Shown here: positions 53,443 to 61,441 of the stretch, one piece after another
How the letters are laid out: each line of letters starts with the position of its first letter
Position numbering within the stretch: position 1 is the stretch's first letter
DNA from: Bacteroides ovatus
Lineage (GTDB): Bacteria; Bacteroidota; Bacteroidia; Bacteroidales; Bacteroidaceae
Assembly (NCBI RefSeq): GCF_001314995.1
Contig: NZ_CP012938.1
Span: forward strand, 4,402,001-4,466,000
Length of the DNA: 64,000 nt
Direction: 5' to 3'
Translations under genes and position numbers: made by a program
Notes under the pieces: generated by a model
Database searches by the model: none
Seen by the model: only the letters and a program-made list of their open reading frames with translations
Told to the model about the DNA's origin: nothing

Positions 53443-53640
53443 GAATTAATAAGTCTACATGCAAGTTCGTTGTCTTTGCGGCTCTAGTAAGTCATCTCTT
53501 CATTATAACTATTGGCTTTGTATAAATCTTCTTTCCAAAAGACTATATTCATCCTCTTACATACAAAATATCATTATGATGAAACTTCTCTTGTAAATGA
53601 CTAAGAATGAAGAGATGCTTTTCCATGTTTTTAAGAAGTA
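53443..53640 (-). pseudogene. Degraded GT2 glycosyltransferase fragment
   Basis: Read on the minus strand this stretch gives MNIVFWKEDLYKANSYNEEM, a stop, then SRKDNELACRLIN. It aligns residue by residue with NMAFWKEDLLKVNGYNEAIT and SEDHELVCRLINS of the intact GT2 gene at 52491-53300. Stops interrupt it (at TY*SRKD, and upstream near HND), and there is no start. Further upstream KHLFILSHLQEKFHHND may be the same gene in another frame. It is the dead end of a former paralogous GT2 in the gap 53301-53721, which is otherwise empty. Confidence 0.8.
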
Positions 53641-53721
53641 TAAGACTGTAAATTTTGTAAATGAAAATAATATTTTCTATGAACCTTCTTATAGTATATT
53701 ATTTGTTGATAGTTTTTCCGC

Positions 53722-54744
53722 CTAAGTTTTGTCCTTTTTGTATTTATGACTTTTAATTAGATACTGAATGCTAAAAGGAAGTTTTAGGAATAAAAAACGT
53801 TTTATAGATTTGAATGTTAGTCGGGTTTCCAAAATAGGAGGGATACAGTTTTGAGAGAGCCTTGCTAATCCTTTTATTAAATCAACCCTTTTAATATTTG
53901 AGTACATCGCTGGTAGGTATCGATGATAAATTTCAAATAAATAATATAAGTTTATTTCTTTTTGAAGATGTTTGCTAAGGTTGTTGTCTGCTTGCATCAA
54001 TCTCCTGATCTCACTAAAAACTATGGTAAGATCATTTAGATGCTTCAAGGTGTAGCCTTGTTCTATATTTGTAATAGAGTCTTCTCTCTTGCAATTATAA
54101 AGATAAGTTGTCCGGTTGGTTAGGCTAAATGATCTGGTATTTAGAGCGAGCATGGCATGCATTACTATGTCTTCGTGGTACACGTGTTCCAAAAAATGAA
54201 TATGAAATTCTTTTAAAAAAGAAAGATTATATAATTTATTCCATGTAGTTACCCATATCTCATTTTTTTCTTCATAAAAGTATTGAGCCATACATAATTT
54301 ACCTTTTCGTGTAATATTAGGATAGTTAGTAATTTTGAGTGAATTTTCATTCTCATCAATTTGATTGATTCCGGCTGCTACAAAGTCTACTTTCTCGTGT
54401 GAAATAATATTATATAAAGTTTCAATGCAATCAGGAACAATAGCATCGTCGCTATCCATAAAGTATAGATATTTCCCTTGAGCAGATTCAATTGCTGTGT
54501 TTCTTGTTCCTCCCAAACCAAGATTTTTTTTATGTGTAATTATACGGATGCAGTTACCTCTAGGATGTGTGCTTTTAAGTTGGTAGACTATATCCATGCT
54601 GTTATCATGCCCTAAATCGTCTACTATCAAAATCTCTAAGTTTTGATAGGTTTGGTTTAATGCAGATAATAAGGCACGTTCAATGTACTTTTCTACATTA
54701 TAAATAGGCATTGAGAGAGTTATTAAGCACATACTTTTCTTCAA
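53722..54744 (-). CDS. GT2 glycosyltransferase
   Basis: A 340-residue GT-A enzyme with the GT2 start LITLSMPIYNVEKYIERALL, ILIVDDLGHDNSMDIV (nucleotide-binding Asp) and YLYFMDSDDAIVPDCIE (DxD). The C-terminal half is helical and basic. Codon and base use become clearly A+T-richer from here to the end of the window. A -7 box TAACTTTG lies at 54776-54783 on the minus strand. The transferred sugar is unknown. Confidence 0.88.
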   Translation of the reverse strand: MKKSMCLITLSMPIYNVEKYIERALLSALNQTYQNLEILIVDDLGHDNSMDIVYQLKSTHPRGNCIRIITHKKNLGLGGTRNTAIESAQGKYLYFMDSDDAIVPDCIETLYNIISHEKVDFVAAGINQIDENENSLKITNYPNITRKGKLCMAQYFYEEKNEIWVTTWNKLYNLSFLKEFHIHFLEHVYHEDIVMHAMLALNTRSFSLTNRTTYLYNCKREDSITNIEQGYTLKHLNDLTIVFSEIRRLMQADNNLSKHLQKEINLYYLFEIYHRYLPAMYSNIKRVDLIKGLARLSQNCIPPILETRLTFKSIKRFLFLKLPFSIQYLIKSHKYKKDKT

Positions 54745-54775
54745 TCATTAATAACAAAATAATATTAGGTGATTA

Positions 54776-54783
54776 CAAAGTTA
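54776..54783 (-). promoter_or_regulatory. -7 box for the GT2 gene at 53722-54744
   Basis: The minus strand reads TAACTTTG (TAnnTTTG), 31 bp before the ATG at 54744. A plus-strand box TACCTTTG at 54899-54906 may serve the gene at 55005. The rest of the 260-bp gap shows nothing else. Confidence 0.45.
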
Positions 54784-55004
54784 CTTTAATATTTGTAATG
54801 ATGAAAGTTATTTCGTTTTTTATTGATTTCTTATCCCGAGCTTGCCCTATATATAGAAAGAATAATTTCATTAGAATAAAACTTTGGATTATTTTCATTA
54901 CCTTTGTTCAGAATATTGTGTTTGTCTAAATAATGGGACTGATGTAAATTCTGCAATTCCTCTATTGTTTAAGACTATTGTTCTTTAATTTAAATTTTAA
55001 TAAT

Positions 55005-56009
55005 ATGATATATATTATTTGTTATGATTGGCCTTCAACATCTGGTAATCATACAGGAATGAGGTATCTTTATGAATATATTCAAAAAAGAAATCCTGAA
55101 TTGTATAAAATGTATACTTTCAATATGGGTAGGCGTTTTTTGGATAAGGGAAAAAAGGGGAAGAAAATCTCTGTGCTTTTTACGGCACTTAAATTAGCAA
55201 TGACATATAAATCAGGAGATAAGTTTGTTCTTACTGAATATTTACATAGAGATTCATATCAAATATTGTTTGCAAAAATAATACGCTTTATATGTCCTAA
55301 AGCACCTATATATGCTATGGTGCATCTTGTTCCTGAAAAATTGGAAAGGCGATATTCGAAAGCACAAATAAAGAAGAGTTCGCGATTTGTTACAGAAATT
55401 GTAACATTGGGAAGTAGTTTGACATGCTATCTCAATAATTTAGGAATAGAGAATGTTTATACTTCCTTTCATTATGTCGATAATAATTATTATACTCCTT
55501 CTGCAAATCTTTATAACAGAGGTGGTGATGTCAAGGTAATAGTAATGGGTGCTTTGGCACGTGACTTTGAACAGATTGCTTATATTGTTTCAAGACTTCC
55601 GCAAATTCATTTTTATATATGCAAAGGGCGGGAGAATATTGATTATTTGTTTTCAGGTTTAAAGAATGCAACATTGGTGGGGTATGTTCCGGAGGCGGAA
55701 TTAAAGCATTATATGAATGATTCTGATATTTCATTAAATGTGATGAAGGATACTATTGGAAGTAATGTAATTTGTACTTCAATGGCAACAGGATTGGCGA
55801 TGGTGGTTAGTGATGTTGGATCTATACGGGACTATTGCGATGAGACTAATGCATGTTTCTGTTCTTCTCCCGATGATTTTATAAAGAATATTATGATCTT
55901 AGCAAATGATCGAGAGTTGCTCAATTCGTTAAAAAAAATGTCTTTGAAAAAAGCACAGCAGTTTTCTATCGATAATTATTGTGTTAGCTTGTCATCTCTA
56001 TTGAAGTAA
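55005..56009 (+). CDS. GT4-like glycosyltransferase
   Basis: A 334-residue protein from the ATG at 55005 (MIYIICYDWPSTSGNHTGMR); an upstream ATG at 54978 adds only nine residues. The GT-B fold is suggested by TSGNHTGMRYLYEYI, IVMGALARDFEQIAYI, LVGYVPEAELKHYMNDSDIS and CTSMATGLAMVVSDVGSIRD. The usual GT4 E-x7-E is not obvious, so the family call is less firm than for the other GT genes. A terminator hairpin follows at 56095-56127. Confidence 0.75.
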   Translation: MIYIICYDWPSTSGNHTGMRYLYEYIQKRNPELYKMYTFNMGRRFLDKGKKGKKISVLFTALKLAMTYKSGDKFVLTEYLHRDSYQILFAKIIRFICPKAPIYAMVHLVPEKLERRYSKAQIKKSSRFVTEIVTLGSSLTCYLNNLGIENVYTSFHYVDNNYYTPSANLYNRGGDVKVIVMGALARDFEQIAYIVSRLPQIHFYICKGRENIDYLFSGLKNATLVGYVPEAELKHYMNDSDISLNVMKDTIGSNVICTSMATGLAMVVSDVGSIRDYCDETNACFCSSPDDFIKNIMILANDRELLNSLKKMSLKKAQQFSIDNYCVSLSSLLK

Positions 56010-56094
56010 TTGAAGAGTATGGCCGTTTACAGTTATTATAGTAAAATTCTTAAAGGATATTGTTAGCAAGGGTATTCCTTAAATTCAAAAATAT

Positions 56095-56127
56095 AAGGCA
56101 ATTTATTTATTGCGAGTTAATTGCCTT
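56095..56127 (+). terminator. Terminator reaching into the opposite GT2 gene
   Basis: AAGGCAATT (56095-56103) pairs with AATTGCCTT (56119-56127), followed by TTTATTTT. The right arm and T-run lie in the last codons of the opposite GT2 gene (stop at 56103-56105), so the terminator for the plus-strand gene is written in that coding sequence. Confidence 0.65.
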
Positions 56128-57044
56128 TTTATTTTCTTCCCAACATGATGAACTAAAACTAGCAAAGATACATTTAGTGTGAGTTTTCTTAGAGCGTTGC
56201 ATAAAAGTAAAAGGTCGTGTAAGCTAAAGTCGTTTTTTAGCGAATGCTGTAGGAATTTATATATATAACGTTTGATTGCTTTTTTGAATTTTCTTTCGTG
56301 AAGATGGGAATGGTAGTTTATACTAATCCATTCCATGAAAAGTATTGTTGCTCTAATCTTTTCTTTATTGAAATGAGTGGAGTTTGATATATTCTCTCCT
56401 TCAGCATTTCTCCAGCTGACAGGATTGCCTGGTAAAGATATGATTCCTCCTGTAAATTCTGCAAATTTAGCCCATGTTGCATCATCGGTGCACCAAGCCA
56501 AAGGGAATTTAATAAATCCTCCCGTTTGCTCCCATACTGTTCGGCTAAATACATACTCACAGGCGGCAGAACTAATTTTCCCAGATAATTTATCTAATAG
56601 GAATTCATATCCAGAAGTTAAATCGGTTTTAAAAGGAGGGTTTTTATACTTTAGTTTACCATACTCGTCAACGACTTCTAAAGGAAAACGGAATATATAT
56701 TTTCCTTCAGAATGTTTTTGTGAGGCTCGAATTATACGTGCTACTCCGTCAAAGGGCATTAAGTCGTCATCTGAAAAAAGCCATATAAGTTCTTCTGCTG
56801 ACAATAATATACATCGTTCCCAATGACCGGGTAGGTCTTTTTTGCCCATGTTTTGTTCAAAACGATGATATATAATGTCAAACTTGTTCTTGTAACGATC
56901 TACTATGGTCTCTAATGGGTAGGGACTTGCATCATCACCAATATATACGGTAAATTCGTGATTGTTTTGTTTAGCGATAGAATCAAGTGTTTCTTGCAAA
57001 AAACGTGGTTTATAAGCTGGTATAATAATTGCTAATTTTTTCAT
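56103..57044 (-). CDS. GT2 glycosyltransferase
   Basis: A 313-residue GT-A enzyme from the ATG at 57044 (MKKLAIIIPAYKPRFLQETL). FTVYIGDDASPYPLETIV and LIWLFSDDDLMPFDG hold the nucleotide-binding and DxD aspartates. The C-terminal part is helical. A -7 box TATATTTG at 57070-57077 on the minus strand shows separate transcription. The sugar specificity is unknown. Confidence 0.88.
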   Translation of the reverse strand: MKKLAIIIPAYKPRFLQETLDSIAKQNNHEFTVYIGDDASPYPLETIVDRYKNKFDIIYHRFEQNMGKKDLPGHWERCILLSAEELIWLFSDDDLMPFDGVARIIRASQKHSEGKYIFRFPLEVVDEYGKLKYKNPPFKTDLTSGYEFLLDKLSGKISSAACEYVFSRTVWEQTGGFIKFPLAWCTDDATWAKFAEFTGGIISLPGNPVSWRNAEGENISNSTHFNKEKIRATILFMEWISINYHSHLHERKFKKAIKRYIYKFLQHSLKNDFSLHDLLLLCNALRKLTLNVSLLVLVHHVGKKIKRQLTRNK

Positions 57045-57069
57045 TTTTATTGCTATCAATTAGGTTTTG

Positions 57070-57077
57070 CAAATATA
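57070..57077 (-). promoter_or_regulatory. -7 box for the GT2 gene at 56103-57044
   Basis: The minus strand reads TATATTTG (TAnnTTTG), 25 bp before the ATG at 57044. Confidence 0.5.
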
Positions 57078-57288
57078 CACATTCAGTTTGTTTAAATATT
57101 GTATTTGCAAACTTTTGTGATGGAAAACTATACTAGCAAGTTGCTGAATGCAAAATACCCCATAGAATTTTTTCTTTTGGCTTTTCAGTTATATATACGT
57201 ATTGTTAATAATGGTTAATTGTAAGCGTGAAATTCTGCTCTATTTGTAAACAATCTCTTTTTAGATACTTCCTATGGATATTATTCCT

Positions 57289-57296
57289 TATTTTTG
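57289..57296 (+). promoter_or_regulatory. -7 box for the GT2 pair at 57321-59287
   Basis: TATTTTTG matches TAnnTTTG. A TTG codon at 57294 that would extend the GT2 frame lies inside this box, so the ATG at 57321 is the better start. Confidence 0.5.
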
Positions 57297-57320
57297 CAAG
57301 TAGAAAATGAATATTCAAAT

Positions 57321-58301
57321 ATGGAATCTCAATACTCGGTAAGCGTTATCATCCCTGTTCATAATACAGCTCCGTATTTGCGACGTTGTATAGAGTCTGT
57401 ACGTAATCAGACGTTGAAAGATATAGAAATCATATTAGTGGATAATTTGTCGACCGATGATTCCCCTTCTATTTGTGATGAATATGCTAATATTGATTCT
57501 AGAGTAAAAGTGTTGCATCTTGATGAGGCAGGTTTATCTATAGCTCGTAATGCAGGAATTGAAATAGCGACTGCTCCATATATTGGGTTTATAGATAGCG
57601 ATGATTATATTGAACCGACAATGTATGAAAACATGTTGTCAGTCATGGTACAGAACAAAGTTTATATGGTATATTGCAACTTTTGCTTTGAGTATGAAGA
57701 TGGCCGTATAGAACAAATGTATCCTAATACAGCTAATGTGTATGTACGTACTAGTCAAGATGTTCAGCGAGATATTATTTTTGAGAGAGTAAGTAGTTCA
57801 GCTTGTACTAAACTTTTTGATAAAATTTTTTTTGATTCTTATCGCTTTCCTGTAGGTATGTTTTTTGAGGATCATGCGACTATTTATCGCTGGATAAGTA
57901 TTTGCGATAAAATAGTTTGGATTGATGCTGCTTATTATCATTATATACAGAGAGGTGATAGTATTTGCCATACAATCAATCCTATAAAACGTTATCATTA
58001 TTTCTTGGCTGAATATTCAAGATTGGAGTTTGCAAAGGAGCGGCGGTTGTTTGAAGGTAGAGATTGGTTTGATGCCGTCAATGTGATTGTGGAAAATTGC
58101 TTTAATCATTTTCAAGGGTTTATGACGGATCCTAATCATCAGTCGTATCCTGTTGAAATTAAAGATATGAGGAACAAGTTGAGTAGATGGCGTTTTTTGT
58201 CAAGAAAAGAATTGTCTTCTAAATATTATAAACGATTACGTAAGATAACTTATTTTTGGCCAATTTATTATTGGACTCACTTTGCCAAGAAAAAGAATTA
58301 A
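57321..58301 (+). CDS. GT2 glycosyltransferase
   Basis: A 326-residue GT-A enzyme with the GT2 start SVSVIIPVHNTAPYLRRCIE, IEIILVDNLSTDDSPSICDE and YIGFIDSDDYIEPTMYENM (DxD). The C-terminal part ends in a basic, aromatic stretch (RKITYFWPIYYWTHF), perhaps a membrane contact. It is followed after 11 bp by a similar GT2 gene; the two probably act on consecutive sugars. Confidence 0.9.
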   Translation: MESQYSVSVIIPVHNTAPYLRRCIESVRNQTLKDIEIILVDNLSTDDSPSICDEYANIDSRVKVLHLDEAGLSIARNAGIEIATAPYIGFIDSDDYIEPTMYENMLSVMVQNKVYMVYCNFCFEYEDGRIEQMYPNTANVYVRTSQDVQRDIIFERVSSSACTKLFDKIFFDSYRFPVGMFFEDHATIYRWISICDKIVWIDAAYYHYIQRGDSICHTINPIKRYHYFLAEYSRLEFAKERRLFEGRDWFDAVNVIVENCFNHFQGFMTDPNHQSYPVEIKDMRNKLSRWRFLSRKELSSKYYKRLRKITYFWPIYYWTHFAKKKN

Positions 58302-58312
58302 AAAATGATATA

Positions 58313-59287
58313 ATGGAAAAAGAATACCCTTTAGTTTCGGTTATTATTCCTGTTTATAATGCGCACAATTCGATAACTAAAACGTTGCAGAGTGTTATTA
58401 ATCAAACGTATACTAATCTTGAAATTGTTGTAGTGAATGATGGAAGTACAGATGATAGTTTAGATATAATAAAGACGTATGCGGCTGAAGATCCCCGGAT
58501 TGTTGTATTTAATAAACAAAACGAAGGATTAGTGCAGGCGCGTAAATCGGGTATAGATATTGCTACTGGCAAATATATCCAATATTTAGATAGTGATGAT
58601 ATTATGCATGAGGATGCAATAACTAGGCTGGTTGCTAAAGCAGAGGAAACGCAAGCGGATATGGTAGTGGCCCCTTTTATGTTTTGCTATGATGGAGAGT
58701 TTCATAAATCAACTTTTTTTGATTTTGTAGAGTTGTCAGGCGTGGAGTTTTTGAAAAATATTCTTTTAAAAAAGGCTTATTGGTGTGTATGGTCAAAATT
58801 TCATCTTCGATCATTATATCAGAATGAAATAGAAAGGCCAGATATATCATTTGGTGAAGATGTCGTTCTTTCCACACAATTATTGTTATACTTACAAAAA
58901 GTCGTTTCAGTTGATTATATAATTATTGACTATAATTTTACCAATACGTCAATGTCACATCCAGCAACTTTTGATGATAAAAAGTATGGAGACTTTGTGA
59001 ATTATACAATATGGATTGAAAATTATATTGATAAAAAAGGGTTGAGGGAAGAGATGAAGGAAGCACTTGCTCATTTCCATCTTGAAAATGCCTTTAGAAG
59101 AATTTATTGGAAACGTTTTGCTGATATTAGGAAGGAAATGAAACGGCTTGTTAATGAAATGGAATCCTATCCTTGTTTAATAAACAACTTGTCAAAAAGA
59201 GAACGTAAGATTGTGAATGCTTATAGAGTATCAGGTTTCTGGGGAGATTTGAAACTTAGATATTATAATATGCGCCATAAACTGTAA
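58313..59287 (+). CDS. GT2 glycosyltransferase
   Basis: A 324-residue GT-A enzyme from the ATG at 58313 (MEKEYPLVSVIIPVYNAHNS); the frame open from 58256 only overlaps the previous gene. LEIVVVNDGSTDDSLDII and YIQYLDSDDIMHEDAI carry the nucleotide-binding and DxD aspartates. GEDVVLSTQLLLYL resembles the ED region of related enzymes. It is the second gene of a two-gene unit with the GT2 at 57321. Confidence 0.9.
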   Translation: MEKEYPLVSVIIPVYNAHNSITKTLQSVINQTYTNLEIVVVNDGSTDDSLDIIKTYAAEDPRIVVFNKQNEGLVQARKSGIDIATGKYIQYLDSDDIMHEDAITRLVAKAEETQADMVVAPFMFCYDGEFHKSTFFDFVELSGVEFLKNILLKKAYWCVWSKFHLRSLYQNEIERPDISFGEDVVLSTQLLLYLQKVVSVDYIIIDYNFTNTSMSHPATFDDKKYGDFVNYTIWIENYIDKKGLREEMKEALAHFHLENAFRRIYWKRFADIRKEMKRLVNEMESYPCLINNLSKRERKIVNAYRVSGFWGDLKLRYYNMRHKL

Positions 59288-59317
59288 TGTGCTCAGATAA
59301 ATTAAGGCGTTGAGAAA

Positions 59318-59368
59318 TGAAGCATATATTGTTTATCGCTTATAATCTAGCTGGTTGGAGGATTTGAA
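59318..59368 (+). pseudogene. Possible 5' stub of a lost glycosyltransferase gene
   Basis: A 16-codon frame reads MKHILFIAYNLAGWRI and then stops. The sequence looks like the first beta strand of a GT-B glycosyltransferase. It lies in the 119-bp gap between a GT2 gene and the GT11 gene. It may be the remains of a replaced gene, or chance; too short to be sure. Confidence 0.3.
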
Positions 59369-59406
59369 TCTGTTGCAGTATAGTTGGTAAAATAAGATAT
59401 AAAGAA

Positions 59407-60318
59407 ATGAGTATTATTAGAAGGTGGCAAAGAAGTTGTTATAAAAGAATGTTGAAGGCTCGCTTAGTTACTCCTAAGGTTGTAGTGTTGATGGATGGTG
59501 GTATTTGTTCTCAAATGCTCCAATATTTGTTGGGAGAATTTTTTAGAAAGCGTGGATGTAAGGTTGTGTATGATCTATCCTTTTATAAGGAATGGGGAAG
59601 TGACATGGATTATAAATTTGCCCGCAATTTTGATTTGTTGAAAGTGTTTCCTTATTTGGGGCTGACAATTGCAACAGAGTTCGAAATCTCCTATTATAAG
59701 AGACATTTTTATTATGTTGGGAATAATACATCGGAATGGATAGATGATTTTTCATTTTTGGAAAAAAATCCCCCTATTTATTTAGGTGGATATTATCATT
59801 TGCCGATAAATATTTGGGTACCCGCATTTATGTCTACTTATAGAATCTCATCTGAAATATTTGATGAGGGTAGCAAAATGTTAATGTCAGAAATAAAACA
59901 GAATATCAATCCTGTAGCAGTGCATGTTCGACGGGGTGATTTAAGTGTTGAAGTTCGAGCGTATGGGAAGCCTGCTTCTTTGAGCTATTTTAAAAGGGCT
60001 GTTGATTATATGGAAAAAGAGACTGTTATGCCTTTTTTTTACTTTTTCTCAGATGAGCCGGAATGGGTGGCATCAGAACTTATTCCCTATCTTGAATTTG
60101 CAAATGAGAATTACAAGGTGGTGGATATAAATGGTTCAGATAAGGGGTATATGGATTTGTTTTTGATAGCTTATTGCAAACATCAGATAACAAGTAAAGG
60201 TACTTTGGGAAAGTATGGTGCTTTATTGAGAGATAGTGCAGATAAAATAGTGATTCTTTGTGATGATAAAGTTGAATATCAGTGGAAAGGAGTTTTCCAT
60301 AATTCTGTATTTTTATAA
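59407..60318 (+). CDS. GT11 alpha-1,2-fucosyltransferase
   Basis: A 303-residue protein. VVVLMDGGICSQMLQYLLGE is the GT11 start (GGxxxQMxQY), and VAVHVRRGD at 171-178 is the GDP-fucose motif HxRRxD. FYFFSDEPEWV and KHQITSKGTLGKYGALL are the later conserved blocks. The first 23 residues are a basic extension before the usual start. It should add fucose in alpha-1,2 linkage, typically to a galactose, giving an H-like structure. The adjacent gene (60337-61128, opposite strand) encodes a GT6 enzyme whose known relatives need just such an alpha-1,2-fucosylated acceptor. Confidence 0.88.
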   Translation: MSIIRRWQRSCYKRMLKARLVTPKVVVLMDGGICSQMLQYLLGEFFRKRGCKVVYDLSFYKEWGSDMDYKFARNFDLLKVFPYLGLTIATEFEISYYKRHFYYVGNNTSEWIDDFSFLEKNPPIYLGGYYHLPINIWVPAFMSTYRISSEIFDEGSKMLMSEIKQNINPVAVHVRRGDLSVEVRAYGKPASLSYFKRAVDYMEKETVMPFFYFFSDEPEWVASELIPYLEFANENYKVVDINGSDKGYMDLFLIAYCKHQITSKGTLGKYGALLRDSADKIVILCDDKVEYQWKGVFHNSVFL

Positions 60319-60336
60319 TAGAGAAAAATTGGATAA

Positions 60337-61128
60337 CTAATCAGCCGATTTAAATTTTTGGCAGATTAGCTTAATCCTTTCCCATAAAGAGTTTTTTCTT
60401 CGCAATAATTCATGCCCGCCATATTGGGGTTTATTTTTGTCTCGAATGAGGATTATTGGTTCAAAAGGAAGGAGCCAACCTTCTGGGTATAGATATGCAG
60501 GGGACAATGTAATAGCTGGTGGATTATCTAAAAAGTATTTATTGATTAGAGATTCGTCGTGCCAAATTGGTATTATATGGTTTGTGGCATCTCTGTCAAC
60601 CCATGAGCAAATTGTTGTGCAGAGTTTCAAGTAGGCCTTTGTACATCCACCTGAAAGCCCTCCAGCGTAATAATATCGACCTTCTCCCTCTGGGATATAG
60701 GCAGTAGAAGCATCTCTTCGCTCGTATGTAAATTCGGAGTTCGGTTTATTGTAGAATCCAGGGTGCATAGTTCCTAGTAATCCGTTACTATCTGATGGTG
60801 GTAGAATTTCTTTGCCAATAGGACTGGTGAATAAGAGATTGGCATTGAAGAAAAATAGATAGTCGGTTTCTCGCTCTAACTGTTCCTTGATACGAAGGAA
60901 TATATGGAAACGTTTTAATGTGTTGTCAGGCCATCCTAAATTCTTTTGTTTGATCCGGTGAATATGTTTGTTGTTTTCTTCGTCATATAGTTTAGGACTA
61001 TCAGTAAATACATAATACTCGATAATGAAAGATTGGTCTTGCATAAAATAACGTTCTGCGCTTAGATAAAAGTCTTTCCAAAAAATGTCATATTTGCCAG
61101 TACAGATATATAATATACCAATTCTCAT
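60337..61128 (-). CDS. GT6 (ABO-family) alpha-1,3-GalNAc/Gal transferase
   Basis: A 263-residue soluble GT6 protein. Conserved blocks: [27 protein letters not shown], the NAN motif at 95-97 ([10 protein letters not shown]) in place of the metal-binding DxD of mammalian ABO enzymes, [18 protein letters not shown], and [11 protein letters not shown] with Glu192 as the likely catalytic residue, then [10 protein letters not shown]. This corresponds to B. ovatus BoGT6a as I recall it, a metal-independent GalNAc transferase acting on Fuc-alpha-1,2-Gal acceptors. It lacks the membrane anchor of the animal enzymes. A -7 box TATATTTG lies at 61159-61166. Confidence 0.93.
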   Translation of the reverse strand: MRIGILYICTGKYDIFWKDFYLSAERYFMQDQSFIIEYYVFTDSPKLYDEENNKHIHRIKQKNLGWPDNTLKRFHIFLRIKEQLERETDYLFFFNANLLFTSPIGKEILPPSDSNGLLGTMHPGFYNKPNSEFTYERRDASTAYIPEGEGRYYYAGGLSGGCTKAYLKLCTTICSWVDRDATNHIIPIWHDESLINKYFLDNPPAITLSPAYLYPEGWLLPFEPIILIRDKNKPQYGGHELLRRKNSLWERIKLICQKFKSAD

Positions 61129-61158
61129 TTTATTTATTGCTTTGATTCATATTATTGG

Positions 61159-61166
61159 CAAATATA
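61159..61166 (-). promoter_or_regulatory. -7 box for the GT6 gene
   Basis: The minus strand reads TATATTTG (TAnnTTTG), 30 bp before the ATG at 61128, so the GT6 gene can be transcribed on its own. Confidence 0.5.
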
Positions 61167-61254
61167 TAAAGATTTATTTTATATTATTTGTTTGAGGTGT
61201 TTTTATTTTCTGTGAATTACCGGTAGCAGGAGCTTTTTAAAAGTAAATTCTATT

Positions 61255-61381
61255 TATTTCTGGTCATGAGTGTCTTGCAAATGGGTAGTAAGCATTCGGT
61301 GAACCCCGTTTTTTCTATAGTTCTTACTCTGTATCTTTGCAAGTTTTTTCCAGTGCAAACATATAATATACCAATTCTCAT
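61255..61381 (-). pseudogene. Duplicated 5' stub of the GT6 gene
   Basis: Starting at 61381 the minus strand reads MRIGILYVCTGK, the first 12 codons of the GT6 gene with one change (Val for Ile). The DNA match also extends upstream of the ATG (ATAAA-rich leader). After codon 12 the frame turns unrelated (NLQRYRVRTIEK) and stops near 61255. It is a truncated duplicate of the GT6 5' end, about 250 bp upstream of the real one. Confidence 0.75.
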
Positions 61382-61441
61382 GTTTATTGTTTTAATTTTA
61401 GACCTTCGGTTTTGTCCATTTGAGAGTGTTATTTATATTGA

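Noticed and set aside
54711..54929. 72-codon plus-strand frame
   Set aside because: It overlaps the 5' end and promoter of the opposite GT2 gene; no family resemblance.
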